64,000 nt of DNA, from NCBI RefSeq assembly GCF_001741865.1, contig NZ_CP017147.1:2037001-2101000 (forward strand), read 5' to 3'. The position numbers and the translations under genes are program-made. Shown in pieces: positions 27,111 through 36,535 of the stretch. The notes under the pieces were generated by a model. That model was not told where the DNA came from. It did no database searches and saw only the letters and a program-made list of their open reading frames with translations. Origin of the DNA: Bosea vaviloviae. Its GTDB lineage: Bacteria > Pseudomonadota > Alphaproteobacteria > Rhizobiales > Beijerinckiaceae. Position 1 is the stretch's first letter. Every line of letters begins with the position of its first letter.

Positions 27111-29117
27111 GTGCCTGACGTTTCCGCTCTCCTCAAGATGATCTTCGGCCGGTTGACGCTGGAGTCGTTCCCGCTGCACGAGCCGATCCTGCTCGTGACC
27201 TTCGCCGCGGTCGTGCTCGGCGGCATCGTCGTCGTCGGCGCGCTGACTTACTTTCGCGTCTGGGGCTATCTCTGGCGCGAATGGTTCACCAGCGTGGACC
27301 ATAAGAAGATCGGCATCATGTACATGGTGCTGGGTCTCGTCATGCTGCTGCGCGGCTTCGCCGACGCGATCATGATGCGCCTGCAGCAGGCCATGGCCTT
27401 CAACGGCTCGGAAGGCTATCTCACCGCGCATCACTACGATCAGGTCTTCACCGCCCATGGCGTGATCATGATCTTCTTCGTGGCGATGCCGATGGTCACC
27501 GGGCTGATGAACTTCGTCGTGCCGCTGCAGATCGGCGCGCGCGACGTCTCCTTCCCCTTCCTCAACAATTTCAGCTTCTGGATGACGACGGCCGGCGCCG
27601 TCCTCGTCATGATGTCGCTCTTCGTCGGCGAGTTCGCGCGCACCGGCTGGCTCGCCTACCCGCCGCTCTCGGGCATCGGCTACAGCCCCGATGTCGGGGT
27701 CGATTATTACATCTGGGCGCTGCAGGTCGCCGGCATCGGCACGCTGCTGTCGGGCATCAACCTCGTCTGCACCATCGTGAAGATGCGGGCCCCGGGCATG
27801 ACGATGATGAAGATGCCCGTCTTCACCTGGACGTCGCTATGCACCAACGTCCTGATCGTCGCGGCCTTCCCGGTGCTGACGGCGGTCCTCGCGCTGCTCT
27901 CGCTCGATCGCTATGTCGGCACCAACTTCTTCACGAACGACTTCGGCGGCAGCCCGATGATGTACGTGAACCTGATCTGGATCTGGGGCCATCCGGAGGT
28001 CTACATCCTGATCCTGCCGGCCTTCGGCATCTTCTCCGAGGTGACCTCGACCTTCTCGGGCAAGCGCCTCTTCGGCTACACCTCGATGGTCTACGCCACC
28101 GTCGTCATCACCATCCTGTCCTATCTGGTCTGGCTGCACCATTTCTTCACGATGGGCTCCGGCGCGAGCGTGAATTCCTTCTTCGGGATCACGACGATGA
28201 TCATCTCGATCCCGACGGGCGCCAAGATCTTCAACTGGCTGTTCACGATGTATCGCGGCCGCATCCGCTTCGAACTGCCGATGATGTGGACGCTCGCCTT
28301 CATGCTGACCTTCACGGTCGGCGGCATGACGGGCGTGCTGCTGGCGGTGCCCCCGGCCGACTTCGTGCTGCACAACAGCCTGTTCCTGGTCGCCCATTTC
28401 CACAATGTCATCATCGGCGGTGTGCTGTTCGGGCTCTTCGCCGGCATCGTCTACTGGTGGCCCAAGGCCTTCGGCTTCAAGCTCGATCCGTTCTGGGGCA
28501 AGCTCTCCTTCTGGTTCTGGGTGGTGGGCTTCTGGTTCGCCTTCATGCCGCTCTACATCCTGGGCCTGATGGGGGTGACGCGCCGGATGCGCGTCTTCGA
28601 CGACCCGTCCCTGCAGATCTGGTTCATCATCGCGGGTTTCGGCGCCTTCCTGATCCTGCTCGGCATCGTCGCTTTCCTCGTGCAGATCGGCGTCAGCATC
28701 CTCAGGCGGGACAAGCTGCGCGAGACGACCGGCGACCCCTGGGACGGCAGGACGCTGGAATGGGCGACCGCTTCGCCGCCGCCGGCCTATAATTTCGCTT
28801 TTACGCCGATCATCCACGACAATGACGCCTGGTCGGACATGAAGCGCCGCGGCTACCAGCGCCCGCTCGACGGCTACAGGGCGATCCATATGCCGAGCAA
28901 CACGCCGACCGGGATCATCCTTGCCGGCCTGAGCATGGCCGTCGCCTTCGGCCTGATCTGGTACATGTGGTGGCTGGCCGCGCTCGGCTTCGTGGCGCTG
29001 CTCGTCGTGACGATCGCCCACACCTTCAACTACCACCGCGATTTCCACATCCCTGTCGAGGAGGTGGTGCGCACGGAAGCGGAGCGTACCCGCCTCCTGG
29101 CCGGCGCGGGAGCCTGA
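27111..29117 (+). CDS. cyoB: Cytochrome bo3 ubiquinol oxidase subunit I
   Basis: 668 residues from a GTG at 27111, 14 bases after cyoA; the open frame begins earlier, but it overlaps cyoA. It has the heme-copper oxidase core: [12 protein letters not shown], the heme-ligand regions near AHGVIMIFF and [27 protein letters not shown] (the His-Tyr cross-link pair), and WLHHFFTMG (copper-B histidines). About 15 membrane helices. It reduces oxygen with electrons from ubiquinol and pumps protons. Confidence 0.97.
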   Translation: MPDVSALLKMIFGRLTLESFPLHEPILLVTFAAVVLGGIVVVGALTYFRVWGYLWREWFTSVDHKKIGIMYMVLGLVMLLRGFADAIMMRLQQAMAFNGSEGYLTAHHYDQVFTAHGVIMIFFVAMPMVTGLMNFVVPLQIGARDVSFPFLNNFSFWMTTAGAVLVMMSLFVGEFARTGWLAYPPLSGIGYSPDVGVDYYIWALQVAGIGTLLSGINLVCTIVKMRAPGMTMMKMPVFTWTSLCTNVLIVAAFPVLTAVLALLSLDRYVGTNFFTNDFGGSPMMYVNLIWIWGHPEVYILILPAFGIFSEVTSTFSGKRLFGYTSMVYATVVITILSYLVWLHHFFTMGSGASVNSFFGITTMIISIPTGAKIFNWLFTMYRGRIRFELPMMWTLAFMLTFTVGGMTGVLLAVPPADFVLHNSLFLVAHFHNVIIGGVLFGLFAGIVYWWPKAFGFKLDPFWGKLSFWFWVVGFWFAFMPLYILGLMGVTRRMRVFDDPSLQIWFIIAGFGAFLILLGIVAFLVQIGVSILRRDKLRETTGDPWDGRTLEWATASPPPAYNFAFTPIIHDNDAWSDMKRRGYQRPLDGYRAIHMPSNTPTGIILAGLSMAVAFGLIWYMWWLAALGFVALLVVTIAHTFNYHRDFHIPVEEVVRTEAERTRLLAGAGA

Positions 29118-29120
29118 GCC

Positions 29121-29753
29121 ATGACGACAGCCGATATCTCTGTGCGGGAAGACGCCGAGACCGTCTTCTATCTGAAGGACGAGCACGACCACCCGGAAGG
29201 CTCGAGCACCGCGCTCGGCTTCTGGATCTATCTGATGAGCGACTGCCTCATCTTCGCGGTGCTGTTTGCGATCTATGGGGTGCTCGGCGCCAACTATGCC
29301 GCGGGGCCCTCGCCCAAGGACCTGTTCGATCTGCCGCTGGTCGCGCTGAACACGACGATGCTGCTGCTCTCATCGATCACCTATGGCTTCGCCATGCTGA
29401 CCATGGAGAAGGGCCGCGTCGCGGCGACCCAGGCCTGGCTGGCGGTTACCGGCCTGTTCGGCCTCGCCTTCCTCAGCATCGAGCTCTACGAGTTCCACCA
29501 CCTGATCGAGATCGGCGCGACGCCGCAGCGCAGCGCCTTCCTGTCGGCCTTCTTCACCCTCGTCGGCACCCACGGCCTGCACGTGACCTTCGGCACGATC
29601 TGGCTGGTGACGCTGATGGTGCAGGTCGCCAAGCACGGGCTGATCGCGGCCAACCGCCGTCGCCTGATGTGCCTGAGCATGTTCTGGCACTTCCTCGACG
29701 TCGTCTGGATCGGCGTCTTCACCTTCGTCTATCTCACGGGAATGCTGCGATGA
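29121..29753 (+). CDS. cyoC: Cytochrome bo3 ubiquinol oxidase subunit III
   Basis: 210 residues with five membrane helices, as is usual for CyoC: LGFWIYLMSDCLIFAVLF, then SITYGFAMLTMEKG, ELYEFHHLIEIGATPQRSAF, GTHGLHVTFGTIWLVTLMV, and FWHFLDVVWIGVFTFVYLTG. It stabilises subunit I. Its stop overlaps the start of cyoD (ATGA). Confidence 0.96.
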   Translation: MTTADISVREDAETVFYLKDEHDHPEGSSTALGFWIYLMSDCLIFAVLFAIYGVLGANYAAGPSPKDLFDLPLVALNTTMLLLSSITYGFAMLTMEKGRVAATQAWLAVTGLFGLAFLSIELYEFHHLIEIGATPQRSAFLSAFFTLVGTHGLHVTFGTIWLVTLMVQVAKHGLIAANRRRLMCLSMFWHFLDVVWIGVFTFVYLTGMLR

Positions 29754-30124
29754 GCTCCGAAGCGCATGGCGATCACGGCGGTCATGGCGATCAGGTCGAG
29801 GCGCATGGTTCGTTTCGCGGCTATCTGACCGGCTTCCTGCTCTCGGTCGTGCTGACCGCGATCCCGTTCTGGCTGGTCATGAACAACGTCCTGGACAACA
29901 AGCAGGCGACGGCGCTTGTGATCATGGCCTTCGCCGTGGTCCAGATCGTCGTGCATATGGTCTTCTTCCTGCACATGAACGGCCGCTCGGAAGGGGGCTG
30001 GACGATGCTGGCGCTGATCTTCACGATCATCCTCGTGGTCATCGCGCTCACCGGTTCGCTCTGGGTGATGTACCACCTCAACACCAACATGATGCCCGGC
30101 CACGACATGAGCCAGATGCCGTGA
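29750..30124 (+). CDS. cyoD: Cytochrome bo3 ubiquinol oxidase subunit IV
   Basis: 124 residues from the ATG at 29750. Three membrane helices (YLTGFLLSVVLTAIPFWLVM; ALVIMAFAVVQIVVHMVFFL; MLALIFTIILVVIALTGSLW) with the conserved VQIVVHMVFFLHMN segment. The N-terminus is rich in His and Gly (SEAHGDHGGHGDQ), which may bind metal but is common in this family. It assists assembly of subunit I. Its stop overlaps the next gene's GTG start. Confidence 0.95.
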   Translation: MSSEAHGDHGGHGDQVEAHGSFRGYLTGFLLSVVLTAIPFWLVMNNVLDNKQATALVIMAFAVVQIVVHMVFFLHMNGRSEGGWTMLALIFTIILVVIALTGSLWVMYHLNTNMMPGHDMSQMP

Positions 30125-30969
30125 CACGCACGGCCAGGCGGCAGGGAGTGCCTGCTACGCTGGACGAGCGCGCGCGTGACGACGGCGATGGGGCGGCGAG
30201 CGGGCGGGGCCGCAGGCCGCGTTCGATGGGCCTGCTCGTCTGTCTCGGCATTGTCGCCCTCATCGGCGTCACAGGCTTCCTGGCGCTCGGCATCTGGCAG
30301 GTTCAGCGCCTTGGCTGGAAGCAGGCGCTGATCGCCCGCGTCGAGAGCCGCATCCATGCGGCGCCGGTGCCCGCTCCCGGCTCGGCGGGCTGGACGACGA
30401 TCGCCGACGACGAATACCGGCGCGTGCAGATGAGCGGGCTTTTCCAGCAGGGTCGCGCAACCTTCGTGCAGGCGGTGACGGAGCGCGGCGGCGGCTATTG
30501 GCTGATGACGCCGCTGCGCACCGATGCGGGTTTCACGGTGCTGGTCAATCGCGGCTTCGTCACGCCGGAGCAGCGCAGTCAACTGAGCGGGCCGGCCTCC
30601 GTGTCGAATGGCCAGATTCCAATCGCGCAGGTCACGGTCACGGGCCTCCTGCGCCTGAGCGAACCCGGAGGCGGCTTCCTGCGCCACAACGATCCCGCCG
30701 TTGATCGCTGGTATTCACGCGATGTCGCCGCGATCGCCGCAGCGCGCGAGCTCGGCGTTGGCGAGGTCGCGCCCTATTTCATCGACGCCGATGCGAAGCA
30801 GGGTCCGGCGGGCTTTCCCGTCGGCGGGCTGACAGTGCTGCGCTTTGCGAATAGTCATCTCGTTTACGCGCTGACCTGGTTCGCGCTGGCGCTCATGCTC
30901 GCCGCGGCGGCGGCCTTCGTCATTCGCGGCGAGTATCGGCTGCGGCGCGCAGTGGAGAACGAGCATTAG
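30121..30969 (+). CDS. SURF1-family oxidase assembly protein
   Basis: 282 residues, a GTG start overlapping the cyoD stop. A basic, polar N-terminal stretch of about 40 residues leads to a first membrane helix (LLVCLGIVALIGVTGFLALG), followed by IWQVQRLGWKQALIARVESR (the family's G-x-W-Q-x-x-R motif), a periplasmic domain, and a C-terminal helix (LVYALTWFALALMLAAAAAF). SURF1 proteins help insert heme into subunit I of terminal oxidases; its place as the fifth cyo-operon gene points to the bo3 enzyme. Confidence 0.93.
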   Translation: MTRTARRQGVPATLDERARDDGDGAASGRGRRPRSMGLLVCLGIVALIGVTGFLALGIWQVQRLGWKQALIARVESRIHAAPVPAPGSAGWTTIADDEYRRVQMSGLFQQGRATFVQAVTERGGGYWLMTPLRTDAGFTVLVNRGFVTPEQRSQLSGPASVSNGQIPIAQVTVTGLLRLSEPGGGFLRHNDPAVDRWYSRDVAAIAAARELGVGEVAPYFIDADAKQGPAGFPVGGLTVLRFANSHLVYALTWFALALMLAAAAAFVIRGEYRLRRAVENEH

Positions 30970-32245
30970 CGTTCAGGACACCACAAGCCGGAAGAACCTG
31001 CTGCTACTCGTGCAGCTGCGCTGGTTCGCCGTCGGCGGCCAGGTGCTGACCATGCTGGTCGTGCAGTTCTGGCTCGGCATCGCCTTGCCGGTGCCGCAGA
31101 TGGCCGGCGTCATCCTGTTCCTGGTCGGTCTCAACGTCGTCAGCCTGCTGCGCCATCGGCAGAACACCGAGATCAATCACAGCGAACTCGTCGCCGAACT
31201 GATGCTCGACGTCACCGCGCTGACGATCCAGCTCTATCTCAGCGGCGGCGCGAGCAACCCTTTCATCTCGCTCTATCTCCTGCAGATCGCGCTCGGCGCC
31301 GTGCTGCTCGAGGTCTGGGCGGCCAGGCTCCTGGTCGTCGTCGCCAGCGGCTGCTTCATCGGGCTGATCTTCTCCTATCGGCCGCTCGTGCTGCCGCCGG
31401 AACTGGCCGGCGAGCTCCTGACGCTGCACATTCAGGGCATGTTCGTCTGCTTCGTGCTGGCGGCGAGCCTGCTCGTCTTCTTCATCGCGCGGATCAACCG
31501 GAACCTGCGCATCCGGGATTTTCACCTCGCCGATCTGCGCCAGCGTGCGGCGGAGGAAGACCATATCGTCAGGATGGGCCTGCTGGCCTCGGGCGCCGCC
31601 CATGAACTCGGCACGCCGCTGGCGACGCTCTCGGTCATCCTGAACGACTGGCAGCGCATGCCCGTCTTCAGGAGCGATCCCGATCTCGTCCAGGAGATCG
31701 GCGAGATGCAGAGCCAGATCGACCGCTGCAAATCGATCGTCACCGGCATCCTGATGTCCTCCGGCGAAGCGCGCGGCGAGGGGCCGGTCAAGACCACGGT
31801 CAATGGTTTCGTTGATGGCCTGGTCGCGGAGTGGCGCTCGCATCGCTCGCCCATCGCGCTCGACTATGACAACCGCTTCAGCCCCGATGACAGCATCGTC
31901 TCCGACCCGGCCCTGAAGCAGGTCATCTTCAACGTCTTCGACAATGCGCTCGAGGCCTCGCCGCATTGGGTCGGGGTCACCATCGGCCGGCGCGGCGACG
32001 AACTCCTCATCGCGGTGGATGATGCCGGGCCGGGCTTCGACCCGACGATCCTCGCCGAACTCGGCCAGCCCTATCGCTCGACCAAGCAGCGCCCCGGCAG
32101 CGGGCTGGGGCTCTTTCTCGTCGTCAATGTGCTGCGCAAGCTCGGCGGCACGGTGACGGCGCGCAACCGCATCGGCCGTGGCGCCCATGTCATGCTCGCG
32201 CTGCCGCTGGCGAGCCTCTCTCCGGGAGCTGTCGATGCAGCCTGA
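30965..32245 (+). CDS. regB: RegB/PrrB-type redox-sensing histidine kinase
   Basis: 426 residues if translation starts at an ATT codon at 30965. An N-terminal membrane sensor of six helices contains LSGGASNPFISLYL, the quinone-binding signature of RegB (residues about 94-100). The kinase part has the H-box SGAAHELGTPLATLSV (phospho-His about 213), the N-box VFDNALEASP and ATP-lid motifs VDDAGPGFD and GSGLGLFLVV. No cysteine lies just before the H-box, where RegB has its redox switch. The frame has no usual start upstream; the first GTG (31010) lacks a ribosome site and would cut the conserved first segment. It follows surf1 with an overlapping stop, so it is probably co-transcribed with cyo. 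Confidence 0.88.
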   Translation: MSVQDTTSRKNLLLLVQLRWFAVGGQVLTMLVVQFWLGIALPVPQMAGVILFLVGLNVVSLLRHRQNTEINHSELVAELMLDVTALTIQLYLSGGASNPFISLYLLQIALGAVLLEVWAARLLVVVASGCFIGLIFSYRPLVLPPELAGELLTLHIQGMFVCFVLAASLLVFFIARINRNLRIRDFHLADLRQRAAEEDHIVRMGLLASGAAHELGTPLATLSVILNDWQRMPVFRSDPDLVQEIGEMQSQIDRCKSIVTGILMSSGEARGEGPVKTTVNGFVDGLVAEWRSHRSPIALDYDNRFSPDDSIVSDPALKQVIFNVFDNALEASPHWVGVTIGRRGDELLIAVDDAGPGFDPTILAELGQPYRSTKQRPGSGLGLFLVVNVLRKLGGTVTARNRIGRGAHVMLALPLASLSPGAVDAA

Positions 32246-32768
32246 ACGCACGCTCCTGATCGTCGAGGACGACCCCTCCTTCGCGCGTGCCTTGCGCCGC
32301 TCCTTCGAGCGTCGCGGCTACATGGTCTTATCCTGCGACGGCGTTGCCGGCCTGCAGGACCTGCTGGCGACCGCGTCCCCGGGCTATGCCGTCGTCGACC
32401 TCAAGCTCGTCGGCGGCTCCGGCCTGGAATGCATCAAGCTGCTGCATGGGCACGATCCGCTGATGAAGATCGTGGTGCTGACCGGCTTTGCCAGCATCGC
32501 CACGGCGGTCGAGGCGATCAAGCTCGGCGCCTGCCACTACCTGGCGAAGCCGTCCAATGGCGACGATATCGAGGCGGCCTTCGAGAAATCGACCGGCAAT
32601 GCGGAGGTGCCGCTCTCGCAGCGGCCGACCTCGCTGAAGAACCTCGAATGGGAGCGCATTCACGAAACCCTGGTCGAGACGGATTTCAACATCTCCGAAA
32701 CCGCTCGGCGGCTGGGAATGCATCGCCGGACGCTGGCGCGGAAGCTCGAAAAGCGCAGGGTTAACTGA
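32235..32768 (+). CDS. regA: RegA/PrrA-type response regulator
   Basis: 177 residues. Receiver domain with acidic pocket IVEDD and phosphorylated Asp55 in VVDLKL, Thr in VVLTGFAS and Lys in YLAKPSN. The C-terminal Fis-like helix-turn-helix is NISETARRLGMHRRTLARKL. The linker has the short proline segment seen in RegA proteins. RegB/RegA pairs tune respiration to the quinone-pool redox state; targets here likely include the upstream cyo genes. It starts within the kinase 3' end, so the two are coupled. Confidence 0.92.
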   Translation: MQPERTLLIVEDDPSFARALRRSFERRGYMVLSCDGVAGLQDLLATASPGYAVVDLKLVGGSGLECIKLLHGHDPLMKIVVLTGFASIATAVEAIKLGACHYLAKPSNGDDIEAAFEKSTGNAEVPLSQRPTSLKNLEWERIHETLVETDFNISETARRLGMHRRTLARKLEKRRVN

Positions 32769-32833
32769 GGGCTTCGCGGCGAAACCTCTTCCCTTCACTG
32801 CCCTTCTTCTTCCGCGGGGCCTGGTCGCCTCGC

Positions 32834-33634
32834 TCAGCTTTCCAGCATCCATTCATGGGCGGGGTCGTTGGCGAATTTCCAGACCCGCTTCGGCCCTGCC
32901 ATGACGTTGAGATAATACAGCTCGTAGCCATGCGGCGCGGCGACCGGATGGTAGCCCCTGGGCACGAGCACGACATCGCCATCCTCGGCCGCGAGCGTCT
33001 CGTCGAGCGAACGGTCGTCGGTGTAGACGCGCTGGAGAGCGAAACCCTGTGGTGGCGAGAGGCGGTGGTAATAGGTCTCCTCCAGCAGCGATTCCCGTGG
33101 CAGCGCGTCCCGGTCGTGCTTGTGCGGCGGGTAGCTCGACCAAGAGCCCGAGGGCGTGATCACCTCGACCACGAGCAGGCTTTCGGCAGGCTCGGTCTCC
33201 GGCAGGATGTTGCGGACATGGCGGGTGTTCGTGCCCTGGCCGCGTGTCAGGCAGCCGACATCCCTGGGCGCGATGACGCGTGGTTTGAGACCCGGCTTGC
33301 CGGGGGCTGAGCAGACCGCCACGTCGCAGCCGCCTTCAGCCGTGACGCTCCAGGACGTTCCAGCCGGCACATAAAGCGACCAGGGGTCGGGTTCGAAGGG
33401 GGAATTGCGGCCGCCGATCGTGCCGAACTCCGTGCCGCCCGCGCTGGCCGCGACCTTGCCCGCGAGCAGGACGATGCAGGCCTCGCGATCGCCGGTCTCC
33501 TTCGACAGGCTCTGGCCGTCAGCGAGCTTGTAGACTTCGAAGCCGACATGGTCCCAGCCGGCCGATGCCGGCGTGACGTTGTGGATGCGGCCCTCGGTAT
33601 CGGGGGCGGCGGGTTTGACGAGCAGTTTCGACAT
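32834..33634 (-). CDS. iolB: 5-deoxy-glucuronate isomerase
   Basis: 266 residues with the double-cupin IolB fold: LLVVEVITPSGSWSSYPPHKHDR (metal-binding His-x-His, His about 178 and 180), LEETYYHRL (Glu) and GYHPVAAPHGYELYYLNVMAG (last His). IolB isomerises 5-deoxy-glucuronate to 2-deoxy-5-keto-gluconate in myo-inositol catabolism. Last gene of the minus-strand iol operon, 13 bases after iolE. It converges on the RegA-type gene. Confidence 0.96.
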   Translation of the reverse strand: MSKLLVKPAAPDTEGRIHNVTPASAGWDHVGFEVYKLADGQSLSKETGDREACIVLLAGKVAASAGGTEFGTIGGRNSPFEPDPWSLYVPAGTSWSVTAEGGCDVAVCSAPGKPGLKPRVIAPRDVGCLTRGQGTNTRHVRNILPETEPAESLLVVEVITPSGSWSSYPPHKHDRDALPRESLLEETYYHRLSPPQGFALQRVYTDDRSLDETLAAEDGDVVLVPRGYHPVAAPHGYELYYLNVMAGPKRVWKFANDPAHEWMLES

Positions 33635-33647
33635 GATGTGCTCCGGC

Positions 33648-34547
33648 TCAGGCGAGCCCGGCCTCCTTCAGGCTCAGCCTCAGATGGGCGACGCCCCTCT
33701 TGGCATAGGTCAGGGGATGGGCCTTCTCAGGGTCCTGCTCGGCCTCGACCACGACCCAGCCGGAATAGCCGGGCAGGGCGCGGAAGACGGCGGGGTAATC
33801 GACCATGCCGTCGCCGGGCACGGTGTAGACGCCGAGATCGCTGCCCTGGCCGAGCACGGCATCGAGGAAGCTCCAGCTGCCGGCCTTGGCCTGCTCCATC
33901 ACGCTCTCGCGCACATCCTTGGCGTGGACATGGCTGATCCGGTCGCGATAGCGCGCGGCGAGCGCGGCAGGGTCGGCCCCGCCCCAGCTCGCATGGCCGG
34001 TGTCGAGCAGCAGATGCACGGCCGGGCCGGTTGCCGCCATGAAGGCGTCGATATCGGCCTCGCTCTCGACGATCGTGCCCATATGGTGGTGATAGACCAG
34101 CCGGACGCCTTCGCTCAGCGTGCGCTCGGCGACCTCGGTGATCCGCCGGCCGAACTGCGCCCAGTCGCCCGCCGCCATCACCGGCCGTTGCGAGAGCGGC
34201 TTGCCGCGGTCGCCATGGATCGCGTTCGAGGTCTCGGCGAAGACCAGGACATTCGAGCCCATCGCCTTGAGCAGATCGAGATGCGGCCGCAGCTGGGCCA
34301 TCTCTTCATCGGCATCGCGCAGCAGCAATTCGGCGGAGTACCAGCCCGAGATGCAGGCCATGCCGAAGGGGGCGAGCGCGGCCTTGAGCGCGGCGGGTTC
34401 GCGCGGGAATTTATGGCCGAGTTCCATGCCCTCAAAACCGGCCTCGCGGGCCTCATCCAGGCAGGTTTCGAGCGAGGTCGCGCCGCCGATCTCCTGCAGG
34501 TCGTCATTCGACCAGCCGATGGGGTTGGCGCCGATGCGGATAGGCAT
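33648..34547 (-). CDS. iolE: Myo-inosose-2 dehydratase
   Basis: 299 residues, an AP-endonuclease-2-like TIM barrel: IGANPIGWSNDDLQEIGG at the N-terminus, GFEGMELGHKFP, LVYHHHMGTIVESEADID and LLLDTGHASWGGADPAALA (metal ligands), ending in GWVVVEAEQDPEKAHPL. It removes water from 2-keto-myo-inositol. It starts 138 bases downstream of iolD on the other side of a palindromic repeat, and is followed by iolB after 13 bases. Confidence 0.96.
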   Translation of the reverse strand: MPIRIGANPIGWSNDDLQEIGGATSLETCLDEAREAGFEGMELGHKFPREPAALKAALAPFGMACISGWYSAELLLRDADEEMAQLRPHLDLLKAMGSNVLVFAETSNAIHGDRGKPLSQRPVMAAGDWAQFGRRITEVAERTLSEGVRLVYHHHMGTIVESEADIDAFMAATGPAVHLLLDTGHASWGGADPAALAARYRDRISHVHAKDVRESVMEQAKAGSWSFLDAVLGQGSDLGVYTVPGDGMVDYPAVFRALPGYSGWVVVEAEQDPEKAHPLTYAKRGVAHLRLSLKEAGLA

Positions 34548-34596
34548 GTCGTTGGTTCCGTATTCTTCGAGGCGATCAGAATGAGGCGCGGTTCCC

Positions 34597-34674
34597 CGTC
34601 ATTGCGAGCGAAGCGAAGCAATCCAGGACTCTCACGCACTCTCCCTGGATTGCTTCGCTTCGCTCGCAATGACG
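34597..34674. repeat. Palindromic intergenic repeat, family A (copy 2)
   Basis: Perfect inverted repeat with two 31-base arms: CGTCATTGCGAGCGAAGCG at the left end and its reverse complement at the right. The loop is about 16 bases. It sits inside the iol operon, between iolD (upstream) and iolE (downstream). Confidence 0.9.
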
Positions 34675-34685
34675 GGGGTAGTTGA

Positions 34686-36524
34686 TCATGGCCGCGCCTT
34701 GAGCGCGTCGTCATAGCGTTGGCGGGCCTGGGCGACCTCGGCCCGCGTCGAAATCTCGGGCACCGCGACATCCCACCAATGCCCGCCGGCATCGGTCGAG
34801 ATCATCGGGTCGGTGTCGATCACGACGACGCTGGTGCGGTCATGGGCCCTGCTTTCGCGCAGCGCCTCGTCGAGTTCGGCAAGGCTTGCCACCTTGCGCG
34901 AGACCGCACCGAGCGAGGCGGCGTGCGCGGCGAAATCGATCGCCGGCAATGTCTCGTGGCGGCTGTCGGCCAGGAGGTTGTTGAAGGGGGCGCCGCCGGT
35001 CGCGCCCTGCAATCGGTTGATGCAGCCAAATCCGCGATTATCGAGCACGACGATGGTGAGCTTCAGCCCCAGCATCACCGAGGTGGCGATCTCGGAGTTC
35101 ATCATCAGATAGGAGCCGTCGCCGAGCATGACGACGACCTCGCGGGCGGGGTCGGCCATCTTGACGCCGAGCCCGCCGGCGATCTCATAGCCCATGCAGG
35201 AATAGCCGTATTCCATATGGTAGCCGCCGGGCGCACCGGCCTGCCAGAGCTTGTGCAATTCGCCCGGCAAGCCGCCGGCGGCGCAGACCACGACATCGGA
35301 GGGCTCGCTCCAGCGCTGCACGGCGCCGAGGACCTGCGCATCGCTCGGCAGAGCCGCATTGCCGGCGGCGGTGTAATGCGCGGCGGTAGTGAGCCAGTCG
35401 GTCCTTGCGCTCTTCGCCTGCGCTGTCCAGGTCTCGGGCGCGCGGTGGCCTGCAAGTGCCGCATCGAGCTCGGCGAGCCCGGCGCGGGCGTCGCAGACGA
35501 GCGGCCGGGCGCGCTGCTTGCCGGCGTCGAAGGCCTGCACGTTCAGCCCGATGATGCGGCAGGCGGGATTGGAAAAGAGCGACCAGGATCCGGTGGTGAA
35601 GTCCTGCAGGCGCGTACCGATGGCGAGCACGACATCGGCCTCTTCCGCCATGGCATTGGCAGCGCCGGTCCCGGTGACGCCGATCGCGCCGAGATTGAGC
35701 GGATGGTCGAAGGGCAGGGCGCTCTTGCCGGCCTGCGTCTCGGCCGCCGGCAGCCCATGCGCCTCGCAGAAACGGGCGAGTTCGGCCTCGGCCTCGCCAT
35801 AGAGCACGCCGCCACCGACCACGACGAAGGGCTTTTCCGCGGCCTTGAGCAGTACGGCCGCTTCAGCCAGCTCGGCCTCATCCGGCCGCTGGCGGCGCGG
35901 CGTCCAGATGCGCTCGGCGAAGAAGGCTTCCGGATAATCGAAGGCCTCGGCTTGCACGTCCTGGCATAGCGCCAGCGTGACTGGCCCGCATTCGGCGGGG
36001 TCGGTGAGGACGGCCATGGCGCGCTCGAAGGCCGGGATCAATTGCTCGGGCCGGGTCAATCGGTCGAAATAGCGCGAGACCGGCTTGAAGCAGTCATTGG
36101 CCGAGACGGTGCCGTCGCCGAAATCCTCGATCTGCTGCAGCACCGGGTCGGGCCGGCGTCCGGCGAAGACATCGCCCGGCAGGAGCAGGAGCGGCAGGCG
36201 ATTGACATGGGCGACTGCGGCGGCGGTGACCATATTGGTCGCGCCGGGGCCGATGGAACTCGTTACCGCCATCATCCGCCGGCGTCGCGAGGCCTTGGCG
36301 AAGGCGATCGCCGCATGCGCCATCGCCTGTTCGTTATGGGCGCGGTAGGTCGGCAGCCCATCGCGTGCACCATGGAGCGCCTCGCCGAGGCCCGCGACAT
36401 TGCCATGGCCGAAGATCGCCCAGACACCGGCGAAGAGCGGTAGGGTCTGCCCGTCGATCACCGTTTTCTGCGCGGCGAGCGCCTTGACCAGCGCCTGCGC
36501 CATGGTGAGCCTGATCTTGGCCAT
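34686..36524 (-). CDS. iolD: 3D-(3,5/4)-trihydroxycyclohexane-1,2-dione acylhydrolase
   Basis: 612 residues from the start at 36524, which has a GAGGAG site; an open frame to 36839 is shadow. A thiamin-diphosphate enzyme: N-terminal PYR domain with the catalytic Glu in YRAHNEQAMAHAA, a central DHS-like domain (VGGGVLYGEAEAEL), and a C-terminal PP domain with GDGSYLMMNSEIATSVML (GDG...N metal motif). IolD opens the ring to 5-deoxy-glucuronate. Third gene of the minus-strand operon. Confidence 0.96.
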   Translation of the reverse strand: MAKIRLTMAQALVKALAAQKTVIDGQTLPLFAGVWAIFGHGNVAGLGEALHGARDGLPTYRAHNEQAMAHAAIAFAKASRRRRMMAVTSSIGPGATNMVTAAAVAHVNRLPLLLLPGDVFAGRRPDPVLQQIEDFGDGTVSANDCFKPVSRYFDRLTRPEQLIPAFERAMAVLTDPAECGPVTLALCQDVQAEAFDYPEAFFAERIWTPRRQRPDEAELAEAAVLLKAAEKPFVVVGGGVLYGEAEAELARFCEAHGLPAAETQAGKSALPFDHPLNLGAIGVTGTGAANAMAEEADVVLAIGTRLQDFTTGSWSLFSNPACRIIGLNVQAFDAGKQRARPLVCDARAGLAELDAALAGHRAPETWTAQAKSARTDWLTTAAHYTAAGNAALPSDAQVLGAVQRWSEPSDVVVCAAGGLPGELHKLWQAGAPGGYHMEYGYSCMGYEIAGGLGVKMADPAREVVVMLGDGSYLMMNSEIATSVMLGLKLTIVVLDNRGFGCINRLQGATGGAPFNNLLADSRHETLPAIDFAAHAASLGAVSRKVASLAELDEALRESRAHDRTSVVVIDTDPMISTDAGGHWWDVAVPEISTRAEVAQARQRYDDALKARP

Positions 36525-36535
36525 CGGCTGTCTCC

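Noticed and set aside
27837..29192. 451-codon minus-strand open frame opposite cyoB
   Set aside because: Composition (Asp/His/Arg/Glu-rich) is that of an antisense shadow; cyoB on the plus strand has all family motifs.
31004..32251. 415-codon minus-strand open frame opposite the RegB-type kinase
   Set aside because: Antisense shadow of a gene with intact H, N and G boxes.
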